Shown here: in pieces, positions 5,974 to 11,488 of the stretch | How the letters are laid out: every line of letters begins with the position of its first letter | Numbering within the stretch: the stretch's first letter is position 1 | DNA from: Prevotella sp. | GTDB lineage: Bacteria > Bacteroidota > Bacteroidia > Bacteroidales > Bacteroidaceae | Direction of reading: 5' to 3' | Assembly: GCA_021204605.1 (NCBI GenBank) | Contig: JAJPZD010000186.1 | Location: forward strand, 2,812 to 14,299 | DNA: 11,488 nt | Notes under the pieces: generated by a model | The model's database searches: none | The model's input: only the letters and a program-made list of their open reading frames with translations | Told to the model about the DNA's origin: nothing | Position numbers and translations under genes: made by a program

Positions 5974-6783
5974 ATGAAAAGTGTTCTTGAAGGGCGCGAT
6001 GCACTCAAAGAAGAAGTATTAAAGGTAGCCGAAGTTGCTGGTTATTTGTGGCAGAAAGGCTGGGCAGAGCGTAATGGCGGTAACATTACGGTCAACATCA
6101 CGGAGCATATTGACGATGACATCCGCCGTTTGCCTGCAATCAGCGAGGTGAAGCAGATAGGTGCAACGTTGCCATACTTGAGAGGCACATATTTTTTCTG
6201 CAAGGGGACGAATCGCAGGATGCGAGACCTTGCACGTAAGCCGATGGAGAACGGCAGTATCATCCGTATTTTGGATGACTGTGCCAGTTATGTGATAATA
6301 GCCGATAACCCTGTAAATCCTACGAGTGAGCTACCGTCGCACCTTATGGTACACAATCATCTGTTGGAGAAGGGTTCACCATATCGAGCATCATTGCACA
6401 CACATCCTATTGAGTTAGTAGCAATGACACACATCCGCAAGTTCTTGGGCAAGGATGTATTGACGAATCTTCTTTGGAGTATGATACCGGAGACTAAGGC
6501 GTTTTGTCCGCGTGGTTTGGGAATAATCCCTTACGAGTTGCCAGGGAGTGTGAAACTTGCGGAGGAGACTGTGAAGCAGCTTGACGACTATGATGTTGCG
6601 ATGTGGGAGAAGCACGGAGTATTCGCCATCGATACAGATATCATGCAGGCATTCGACCAGGTTGACGTTCTCAACAAGAGTGCGTTGATTTACATTGCGT
6701 CGAAGAACATGGGAGAGGAGCCAGAAGGTATGACAAGTGAGCAAATGGCAGAAATGACAAGAGCATTCAATCTGCCAAAGTGA
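5974..6783 (+). CDS. rhaD: Rhamnulose-1-phosphate aldolase
   Basis: RhaD is a class II zinc aldolase that cleaves L-rhamnulose 1-phosphate to dihydroxyacetone phosphate and L-lactaldehyde in the cytoplasm. The 269-residue product has the usual length. The phosphate-binding NGGNITV is at residues 35-41 and the family segment KGTNRRMRD at 77-85. The catalytic glutamate is E119 in PTSELPSH. Zinc ligands are H142 and H144 in LHTHPIEL and H214 in EKHG. The second glutamate is E173 in MIPETKAF. These correspond within two positions to E117, H141, H143, E171 and H212 of the E. coli enzyme. It is followed by a strong terminator, so it is transcribed alone; no rhaA, rhaB, transporter or regulator lies in the window, although Bacteroidota usually cluster them. 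Fuculose-1-phosphate aldolase is a more distant alternative and is normally shorter. Confidence 0.93.
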   Translation: MKSVLEGRDALKEEVLKVAEVAGYLWQKGWAERNGGNITVNITEHIDDDIRRLPAISEVKQIGATLPYLRGTYFFCKGTNRRMRDLARKPMENGSIIRILDDCASYVIIADNPVNPTSELPSHLMVHNHLLEKGSPYRASLHTHPIELVAMTHIRKFLGKDVLTNLLWSMIPETKAFCPRGLGIIPYELPGSVKLAEETVKQLDDYDVAMWEKHGVFAIDTDIMQAFDQVDVLNKSALIYIASKNMGEEPEGMTSEQMAEMTRAFNLPK

Positions 6784-6900
6784 TATTAGTTGATAATATT
6801 ATGTTATATTAAATAAATAACAATTGGATATTAAACATCTACGATAAACAAATCTTATCATTCTCAGATTAATATTAGTTTAATGGTCTATTAAGACAGT

Positions 6901-6938
6901 AAAATTCCGATGTTGTGAAACATTGGAATTTTATTTTA
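6901..6938 (+). terminator. Rho-independent terminator after rhaD
   Basis: Arms 6901-6914 and 6919-6932 form a 14-bp stem (one G-U pair) with a 4-base loop GTGA, followed by ATTTTAT. The left arm is itself A-rich, so it may also act weakly on the other strand. The preceding 6784-6900 is AT-rich with no gene. Confidence 0.75.
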
Positions 6939-6973
6939 TACACTATTTAATGAGGAATCTCGCTAAAATTGCT

Positions 6974-6981
6974 TATTTTTG
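6974..6981 (+). promoter_or_regulatory. -7 element for the aldo/keto reductase gene
   Basis: TATTTTTG matches TAnnTTTG and lies 48 bases before the ATG at 7030. No clear TTTG lies 19-21 bases upstream. It comes after the rhaD terminator, which supports separate transcription. Confidence 0.45.
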
Positions 6982-7029
6982 TAAGGCTTTAAACAAAGAG
7001 ATTATTCAATAATAACATAAACGATATCT

Positions 7030-7872
7030 ATGGAGACAATCAAATTAAGCAATGGCGTTGAAATGCCAGTTTTCGGCTACGGTGTGTTCAAGGTAGCACC
7101 AGAGGAATGTGAGAGATGTGTCGCTGATGCCCTGAATGTAGGTTATCGTCTTATAGACACAGCACAGGCATATTTCAATGAGGAGGGTGTGGGCAATGCC
7201 ATCAGCAAGTGTGGCATAGCACGAGACCAACTGTTCATTGTTACTAAGGTGTGGATTACTAACTCAGGCGAGGAGAGAGCTGCAAAAAGCATAGAGGAGA
7301 GCTTGCGCAAACTGAAGACCGACTATATCGACCTATTGCTGATACATCAAGCATACGGAGATGTGTTCGGCTCATGGCGTGCAATGGAGAAGGCATATAA
7401 GTCGGGCAAGGTGCGTGCAATAGGTGTAAGCAACTTCCAAGCCTGCCGTTTCTATGATTTCGCCCATTTCGTGGACATCAAACCAATGGTCAACCAGTTG
7501 CAGTGCAATGTGAACATCCAGCAGCATGACATAGTGCCGATTCTCGATAAATTCGGCACAAAAGTAATGGCATGGGCACCGCTTGGAGGTGAGGGCTGCG
7601 GTGAAATCATCAATAATGAACTGTTGGCCGGTATTGGCAGCAAATATGGCAAGACAGCTGCACAGGTGGCATTGCGCTGGCTCACACAGCGTGGCTTTGT
7701 AACGATACCAAAGAGTACCCACAAAGAGAGAATGATAGAGAACTTGGAGATTTTCGATTTCAAACTGTCTGCCGATGAAATGGGGCAAATAGCGACGCTC
7801 AACCAGCATGACAGTGGAACGAGGAATTTCAGCGATCCGAATTTCTTTGAGTATCTAATCAATACTTATTGA
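7030..7872 (+). CDS. Aldo/keto reductase (NADPH-type, diketogluconate-reductase-like)
   Basis: This 280-residue soluble (alpha/beta)8 oxidoreductase reduces aldehydes or ketones with NAD(P)H. The catalytic tetrad is complete: D43 and Y48 in LIDTAQAYFNEEGVG, K73 in IVTKVW, and H106 in LLIHQ. Further family marks are GKVRAIGVSNF (126-136), MVNQLQCNVNIQQ (153-165), AWAPLGGEG (181-189) and the cofactor-phosphate loop IPKSTHKERMIEN (226-238), whose K, S and R suggest NADPH. It has its own -7 element, and the next gene has its own promoter. The substrate is not visible from sequence. Given rhaD just upstream, reduction of L-lactaldehyde to 1,2-propanediol is a plausible but unproven role; general aldehyde detoxification or sugar reduction is equally possible. 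Confidence 0.9.
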   Translation: METIKLSNGVEMPVFGYGVFKVAPEECERCVADALNVGYRLIDTAQAYFNEEGVGNAISKCGIARDQLFIVTKVWITNSGEERAAKSIEESLRKLKTDYIDLLLIHQAYGDVFGSWRAMEKAYKSGKVRAIGVSNFQACRFYDFAHFVDIKPMVNQLQCNVNIQQHDIVPILDKFGTKVMAWAPLGGEGCGEIINNELLAGIGSKYGKTAAQVALRWLTQRGFVTIPKSTHKERMIENLEIFDFKLSADEMGQIATLNQHDSGTRNFSDPNFFEYLINTY

Positions 7873-7890
7873 AATGATATTGGCATTTCA
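7870..7890 (+). terminator. Small hairpin at the end of the aldo/keto reductase gene
   Basis: TGAAATG (7870-7876, containing the stop codon) pairs with CATTTCA (7884-7890) across a 7-base loop. The stem is AT-rich and is followed only by TATTTG, so it is a weak terminator candidate. Confidence 0.35.
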
Positions 7891-7892
7891 TA

Positions 7893-7924
7893 TTTGCAAC
7901 ATTCAGATATTCTCTCTACCTTTG
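7893..7924 (+). promoter_or_regulatory. Promoter of the DUF4861 gene
   Basis: TTTG (7893-7896), a 20-base spacer and TACCTTTG (7917-7924) form one of the best Bacteroidota-type promoters in the window. It would start RNA about 30 bases before the ATG at 7962. Confidence 0.7.
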
Positions 7925-7961
7925 TAGAAATTTGTTACGTTAATCGCAAAACTTAAATATC

Positions 7962-9188
7962 ATGAAGAAAATCATTATCAATCTATTGTTATGCTTTATA
8001 GCATGTAATGTTTTCGCTCAGAAGACATTCCTCATGAAAGTTGAGAACACTTCTGACAAGGACAAGAAGAATGCTCCTATCGTGCTCAAACTTGCTGATT
8101 ATGGCGTTGACGTTAAGTCGGCTTTGGTGTCTGTCGATGGCAGGGAAGTTTCTTGCCAGCTTGATGACATTAATCAGGACGGTGTTATGGACGAGCTTTG
8201 TTTCCTCGTAAACACCCCGAAGAATTCCACACAGGAATACAGTGTCACGCTGTATGACTATGGCACGCCCCGCTATTATGCTCCGAAGGTATATGTGGAG
8301 ATGCTGCTTAGCAACAAGAAGGTGAAGGAGAGCAACAAGCAGGACCTTTACATCTCCAGTCTTACTGTTGACAACGGTGTAAATCCCTATTGGATGATAC
8401 ACCACCACGGTGCGGCTTTCGAGAACGAGTTGGTGGCATACCGTATCTATTTCGACCACCGTCAGACGGTTGACCTCTATGGAAAAGTCAACAAGCAACT
8501 GGAGTTGAAAGATACACAGTTCTATCCTGACGATGACCAGAAGGCCAACGGCTATGGCGATGATGTTCTCTGGGCTGGTCAGACACTTGGCGGCGGTACA
8601 ATCCGTGGTTGGGACGGCACACAGCCGACGATGCTCACTGATGTTGACAAGAGAAGTCAGACTATTATCTCACGCGGTCCGGTGCGCACTATCGTTGAGG
8701 TAAAGGACAAGGGATGGACACCACAACCGGGAATGGAGCCTATTGACATGACGAGTCTCTACACTCTTTATGCCGGCAACCGTGCCTGCGATGTTGACGT
8801 GAAATTCGACCGCCCTGTTCCTGATTATTCTTTTGCTGCCGGTTTTATCAATGTCAAGAACTCGACGGAGTTTTCCGACGGCAAGGGATTGCGTGGATGC
8901 TGGGGCACTGATTGGCCTGTTGAGGGAAAAGACACTCTTGTACGCCACAAGGAGACAGTAGGACTTGCTATCTATGTGCCACAGGAGTATATCGCAAGTG
9001 AGGAGCCTGCCAACAAAGACAATTATGCCTACGTGCTGAAAACTACAACCGACGAGCTTCACTACAAAATTTCATTCTGCAGCGACAACGAGTCCTTCGG
9101 TTATCACAGCGACCAGGCATGGTATAATGCCCTCAAAGAGTGGAAAGAGGACATCGAACAACCACTTGTCATAACGATTAAAGAGTAA
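7962..9188 (+). CDS. Secreted DUF4861 family protein
   Basis: The 408-residue product starts with a cleavable signal peptide: MKK, a hydrophobic core at residues 4-14, and probable cleavage at CNVFA|QKTF (19/20). C15 is a poor lipobox fit. The mature protein has the DUF4861 pattern as I know it: an N-terminal beta domain with NAPIVLKLADYGVDVKSA (37-54), an acidic loop DDINQDGVMDEL (68-79) resembling a calcium-binding loop, MIHHHGAAFENELVAYRIYFD (145-165), the YPDDDQKANGYGDDVLWAG stretch (188-206), and SRGPVRTIVEVKDKGW. DUF4861 proteins occur in Bacteroidota polysaccharide-utilisation regions, often near genes for pectin or rhamnose-containing glycans. Their activity is not established to my knowledge; the periplasmic location and conserved His and Asp residues fit a glycan-acting or binding role. 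No SusC/SusD pair is in view. Confidence 0.82.
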   Translation: MKKIIINLLLCFIACNVFAQKTFLMKVENTSDKDKKNAPIVLKLADYGVDVKSALVSVDGREVSCQLDDINQDGVMDELCFLVNTPKNSTQEYSVTLYDYGTPRYYAPKVYVEMLLSNKKVKESNKQDLYISSLTVDNGVNPYWMIHHHGAAFENELVAYRIYFDHRQTVDLYGKVNKQLELKDTQFYPDDDQKANGYGDDVLWAGQTLGGGTIRGWDGTQPTMLTDVDKRSQTIISRGPVRTIVEVKDKGWTPQPGMEPIDMTSLYTLYAGNRACDVDVKFDRPVPDYSFAAGFINVKNSTEFSDGKGLRGCWGTDWPVEGKDTLVRHKETVGLAIYVPQEYIASEEPANKDNYAYVLKTTTDELHYKISFCSDNESFGYHSDQAWYNALKEWKEDIEQPLVITIKE

Positions 9189-9192
9189 GTTA

Positions 9193-9214
9193 CGGAAAGG
9201 ATAATACCTTTCTG
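9193..9214 (+). terminator. Hairpin just after the DUF4861 gene
   Basis: CGGAAAGG (9193-9200) pairs with CCTTTCTG (9207-9214), an 8-bp stem with one G-U pair and a 6-base loop ATAATA. It lies 4 bases after the stop codon. It has no T tract, so termination is plausible but weak alone. Confidence 0.45.
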
Positions 9215-9220
9215 GAATAT

Positions 9221-9278
9221 TGTTATGGTAATCATCAATCTTTGTAGAGAAAGTGCAGATTGGTGATTACCTATAACA
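9221..9278. repeat. Long imperfect inverted repeat / hairpin between convergent genes
   Basis: The arms at 9227-9241 and 9257-9271 pair over 15 bp (one G-U), and TGTTAT (9221-9226) pairs with ATAACA (9273-9278) after skipping one bulged base, giving about 21 bp in total. The 15-base loop contains CTTT and AAAG, which could extend the inner stem. It sits between DUF4861 (rightward) and the abiE operon (leftward), where a bidirectional terminator is expected, but neither side has a good T tract. Confidence 0.7.
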
Positions 9279-9298
9279 CAATAAATAATCTCTATCAG

Positions 9299-9505
9299 TT
9301 AAGCAAAATATATAATCAATAAAATAGGTTCTTCAGCTTCTTTTGTGACAAAGCAAATGTATGAACGGATTTTCTTCAACTTTTCGTATTGAAGCATTAG
9401 TTGAAGAAGATATATACGAAATCCTGTTGGAGCTTCATATCTCACAGTAATAGGCGATTCGGGAACTTCAATCCCCATTCTATCTGTAAAATTCATAATA
9501 TTCAT
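9299..9505 (-). pseudogene. Short orphan ORF, possible N-terminal remnant of an abortive-infection-type protein
   Basis: The 68-residue frame starts 10 bases after the abiEii stop in the same direction; a second ATG at 9494-9496 would give MNFTDRMG as start. The sequence from ITVRYEAPTGFRIYLLQLM to KIRSYICFVTKEAEEP (about residues 19-60) resembles, from memory, the N-terminus of larger Bacteroidota and proteobacterial proteins with a similar opening that continue well past 150 residues, some annotated as AbiJ-like. Here it ends in an unrelated hydrophobic tail (ILLIIYFA) and stops, and the other two frames are closed within a few codons, so no simple frameshift restores it. It may be a decayed third gene of the abiE island or a genuine small protein. 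The homology is recalled, not computed. Confidence 0.45.
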
Positions 9506-9515
9506 CTTTATTAGA

Positions 9516-10547
9516 TTATATATTTGATATACTATTTTTTATCTTTTCATTCAATTCTTTAAGATTGTTTATTAAATCTTCAAATGGAACAGATTCACCA
9601 TATATCATGTAAAGACGCATGTTTTCATAATCCGCTTCCCATTGGTCAATAATGGAATCAGGCGGAATAATACTAATAGTGTCAGGATATAGGGTGTCAT
9701 AATCAAAGCCCCGAAGACAGATGAATTTACGGCGATGTTCAACCACTTGACAGTAAAGTTGTTTATCTTGAATAGCTTTTTCAGCGATAGGGGTTTTTAA
9801 TATTTGACCTATATCGTATATGTGGCGTGACATACGTTCCACTCGTATAAGTTCCTTTGGCTTTGCAAACTCCTCATGTAAAAGAAACACCTTTTCAAGG
9901 AAAGTTCGTTCTGGAAGAACAGCACGAACTTTGAATTTAGGTTCTGCAAAAGGTGCATTTGGATAAATTCCGTCTATCATGGATTCAATAGCTACTTCAC
10001 TTACCGGTCCACTCATAGATCTGCCACTTACCTCAACTTTTACTTTTGGAAGAATGTATTGTTTATTAGTTTCATCAAAAGAAAATGTTAAGACAGAATC
10101 ATAATTAATGTTTATAGTTTCAGGATCCGTAGTCGATATTGGTGTAATATCAACATTTACCTGAAACTTATCATCGGTAATGCCATTTTTGCATAATTGT
10201 TCTTTCAAGTCATGTTGCATAGTCTCTCTAACAAAAGAACAAGCGGCACGGCGCAACTTGTCACTAATCTGTGTTTTTGACAAAGACCCACTGAAACCAA
10301 GATATTCCCTGTCAATAGCAATATCTATATCTTCTGAGAATCGGTCAATAAGATGCCAGCACTTACTCAATGATGTACCACCTTTGAAAGATAGATGGTT
10401 GGAATATGGCAAACAGAACATGGCACGGAGTACTGTCGTTACCCACCAGTCCTTTTCTATTACTTCCCGTTGCCGTATATTCAAGTCTGTGGAAACACGG
10501 TCGAGGATATCTATTTGATCTTCTCTTGACAAATCAATAAATTTCAT
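9516..10547 (-). CDS. abiEii: AbiEii-type nucleotidyltransferase toxin
   Basis: AbiEii is the toxin of a type IV toxin-antitoxin, phage-abortive system and belongs to the polymerase-beta-like nucleotidyltransferases. With ATG at 10545-10547 the product is 343 residues. Motif I is FKGGTSLSK (residues 54-62, GGTS at 56-59) and the metal-binding pair is D73/D75 in RFSEDIDIAI. The downstream family motifs are ERTFLEKVFLLHEE (213-226, K219) and SRHIYDIGQIL (241-251, D245). EKDWWVT (31-37) near the start is also typical. The start at 10547 gives a 4-base ATGA overlap with the antitoxin and an N-terminus MKFIDLSREDQ; an in-frame ATG at 10571 would add eight residues. All catalytic residues are present, so the toxin should be active. 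Relatives (MenT-type) add nucleotides to tRNA; the target here is unknown. Confidence 0.87.
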   Translation of the reverse strand: MKFIDLSREDQIDILDRVSTDLNIRQREVIEKDWWVTTVLRAMFCLPYSNHLSFKGGTSLSKCWHLIDRFSEDIDIAIDREYLGFSGSLSKTQISDKLRRAACSFVRETMQHDLKEQLCKNGITDDKFQVNVDITPISTTDPETININYDSVLTFSFDETNKQYILPKVKVEVSGRSMSGPVSEVAIESMIDGIYPNAPFAEPKFKVRAVLPERTFLEKVFLLHEEFAKPKELIRVERMSRHIYDIGQILKTPIAEKAIQDKQLYCQVVEHRRKFICLRGFDYDTLYPDTISIIPPDSIIDQWEADYENMRLYMIYGESVPFEDLINNLKELNEKIKNSISNI

Positions 10548-11149
10548 CGTTGTAATATTGTCTTTATCCATGTCGGAGCAAGCACTATGTCGTGATTGAA
10601 ATCCTGATCCGAAACATGTTTTTTTATCATATTTTTTATGTTTGTCACTTGTTCTTCCGTGATGAACTTCTCGCCAATTTCCCTCATGGCTATTACAGCT
10701 AACTGCATCATTTTTGACTGATATGCAAAGTTGCTTAATTCATTGCTATGGCGAAAAGTGATACTTTTCCCCTTGCCAAAATTGATCTGGCGTGCAGAGC
10801 CATCCGTTATATATACGATATTTGTCGGAACTTGCGTGGACAGCCCTAATTTGTTGAGAGCGTATGCTCCTGTTGGTATTATGCGTGCATAATCCCTTTG
10901 CGCTATTCGTTTCGCAATTTCATCCAAAGATGGCTCCCGCAACGTTCCATCCCATTTGTCATATAACGGCATATAATAAATACCTTTGGAGAAACGGTGC
11001 AGTTTTCCATTGCGGCACAGACGGCTTAATCCTGAACGGACAGCATCAGGAGTACCACACATTGCGAAATCATCAGGAATGATAATTGTTCCCGACTTAG
11101 CTTGTTCCACAATGTCGTTCATAGCCTTATAAGAACTATTTGCACCCAT
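10544..11149 (-). CDS. AbiEi-like antitoxin (DUF6088-type, winged HTH)
   Basis: The ATG at 11147-11149 gives 201 residues. A TTG at 11168-11170 in the same frame lies inside the -7 element and is rejected; ATG 11122 (MNDIVEQAKSG) is a further alternative. The N-terminal winged helix-turn-helix spans about residues 20-60 (IIIPDDFAMCGTPDAVRSGLSRLC, then GKLHRFSKGIYYMP). The C-terminal part has GAYALNKLGLSTQVPTNIVYITDG (94-117), a pattern shared with AbiEi antitoxins, and ends with the helical APTWIKTILQR. It precedes and overlaps the AbiEii gene by ATGA, the standard antitoxin-toxin order. AbiEi proteins repress their own promoter by binding inverted repeats; a 12-bp inverted repeat brackets the promoter here. 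Confidence 0.83.
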   Translation of the reverse strand: MGANSSYKAMNDIVEQAKSGTIIIPDDFAMCGTPDAVRSGLSRLCRNGKLHRFSKGIYYMPLYDKWDGTLREPSLDEIAKRIAQRDYARIIPTGAYALNKLGLSTQVPTNIVYITDGSARQINFGKGKSITFRHSNELSNFAYQSKMMQLAVIAMREIGEKFITEEQVTNIKNMIKKHVSDQDFNHDIVLAPTWIKTILQR

Positions 11150-11155
11150 ACATTT

Positions 11156-11198
11156 ATGATTTTGCCACAAAGTTAATACTTTTTTATGGCAAAATCAT
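11156..11198. promoter_or_regulatory. Inverted-repeat operator candidate for the AbiE operon
   Basis: ATGATTTTGCCA (11156-11167) and its exact reverse complement TGGCAAAATCAT (11187-11198) are separated by 19 bases that contain the promoter -7 element. The centre-to-centre distance is 31 bases, about three helical turns, so two bound antitoxin units would lie on one face of the DNA. Autorepression through paired repeats is known for AbiEi; assignment here is inference. Confidence 0.7.
11168..11175 (-). promoter_or_regulatory. -7 element of the AbiE operon promoter
   Basis: TAACTTTG on the minus strand matches TAnnTTTG and sits between the arms of the inverted repeat. RNA would begin about 12 bases before the chosen ATG at 11149. 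No well-spaced TTTG is seen upstream. Confidence 0.55.
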
Positions 11199-11421
11199 TG
11201 CTCTTGTAGAAAATATTTTTTCTTTAATTGATTATAGGTAAAAATTATATTGAGGATGTATGTAAGGATAATATTGTGGACTATCCTAACGAATGAGCAA
11301 CGCAGGAATATTGATAAAGATTTTTGGGTTCTTCAGTAAAATGGAGTGATACGAGAGTCTTGTAGAGCGAAGAGAGGTGTGTAAATTAAACTGTGTCAAG
11401 GTATAATTTTCTCTATTAGAT

Positions 11422-11441
11422 GTTCCCCCTGCAGGGGGAAC
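11422..11441. repeat. Perfect 20-bp GC-rich palindrome
   Basis: The sequence reads GTTCCCCCTG and then its exact reverse complement CAGGGGGAAC, with no spacer. It is much more GC-rich than its surroundings. In RNA it would fold into a strong hairpin. Neither side carries a T tract, so a classical terminator is unlikely. Confidence 0.85.
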
Positions 11442-11448
11442 GGCCTGG

Positions 11449-11480
11449 CAAAGTTACAACAATACAAACCTGTCTCCAAA
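11449..11480 (-). promoter_or_regulatory. Leftward Bacteroidota-type promoter ahead of the palindrome
   Basis: On the minus strand TTTG (plus 11477-11480), a 20-base spacer and TAACTTTG (11449-11456) fit the consensus well. RNA would start near 11442, so the 20-bp palindrome would be its 5' end. No gene follows on that strand before the AbiE antitoxin at 11149. Confidence 0.55.
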
Positions 11481-11488
11481 TTTTATCG

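Larger units (their letters stand above)
11199..11488. other. Non-coding right-edge region, possible insertion-element end or RNA locus
   Basis: No frame in these 290 bases gives a convincing protein. The stretch around 11378-11402 (GTGTAAATTAAACTGTGTCA) resembles, from memory, terminal sequences of IS256-like elements in Bacteroidota, but no transposase or second end is visible. A 20-bp palindrome and a leftward promoter lie near the right end. A short inverted repeat (AGGATA 11265-11270 with TATCCT 11281-11286) is also present. Confidence 0.4.

Noticed and set aside
7989..8498. 169-residue minus-strand frame inside the DUF4861 gene
   Set aside because: It is an antisense shadow of a gene with a signal peptide, a promoter and family motifs on the plus strand.
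11150..11170. TTG start of the AbiE antitoxin at 11168-11170
   Set aside because: The codon falls within the TAACTTTG promoter element, so it would not be in the transcript.

Overview
The window looks like chromosomal DNA from a member of the Bacteroidota, most likely a gut-type Bacteroidales such as a Prevotella relative. The evidence is the repeated Bacteroidota promoter signature (TTTG or TTG, about 19-21 bases, then TAnnTTTG) ahead of most genes, the near absence of Shine-Dalgarno sequences, and families typical of this phylum (DUF4230 pair, DUF4861, DUF6088-type AbiE antitoxin, Bacteroidota-style RhaD).

Left edge (1-436, minus strand): the 5' part of a gene for a small exported or modified peptide. 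It has a Tat-like leader (TRREFLKS) followed by tandem 13-residue units, consensus CGSSYECTGGGGK, encoded by 39-bp DNA repeats. Five units (ten cysteines) lie in the window and the gene runs off the left edge. It resembles a ribosomally made, post-translationally modified peptide precursor. This is the most unusual item here.

623-2225 (plus): a three-gene toxin-antitoxin operon, hipB-hipS-hipT. The HipA kinase fold is split into a separate N-terminal-domain protein (HipS) and a kinase core (HipT) with an S57-V-S59 motif in its Gly-rich loop. A perfect 17-bp palindrome over the hipB promoter is a likely operator.

2344-5101 (plus): an operon of two overlapping DUF4230 envelope proteins (a lipoprotein and a single-pass membrane protein) and an AGCS-family Na+/alanine-glycine symporter. 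The symporter gene overlaps tail-to-tail with a leftward gene (5084-5779) for a CcdA/DsbD-like (ArsG/TauE-SafE type) membrane permease.

5945-9278 (plus): three separately promoted metabolic genes. They are rhaD (rhamnulose-1-phosphate aldolase, all metal and catalytic residues present), an aldo/keto reductase, and a secreted DUF4861 protein. Together they may form a small rhamnose or pectin-related set, because RhaD makes L-lactaldehyde and an aldo/keto reductase could reduce it. No rhaA, rhaB or rhaT is in view. Hairpins separate the units, including a 21-bp-stem structure at 9221-9278.

9299-11198 (minus): an AbiE-type (type IV) toxin-antitoxin/abortive-infection operon, with AbiEi-like antitoxin and AbiEii nucleotidyltransferase overlapping by ATGA. 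It is followed by a short, probably truncated orphan ORF. A perfect 12-bp inverted repeat brackets the AbiEi promoter and is a likely autoregulatory operator.

Right edge (11199-11488): no convincing gene. It holds a leftward promoter that would start RNA just before a perfect 20-bp palindrome. It may be the end of an insertion element or a non-coding RNA locus.
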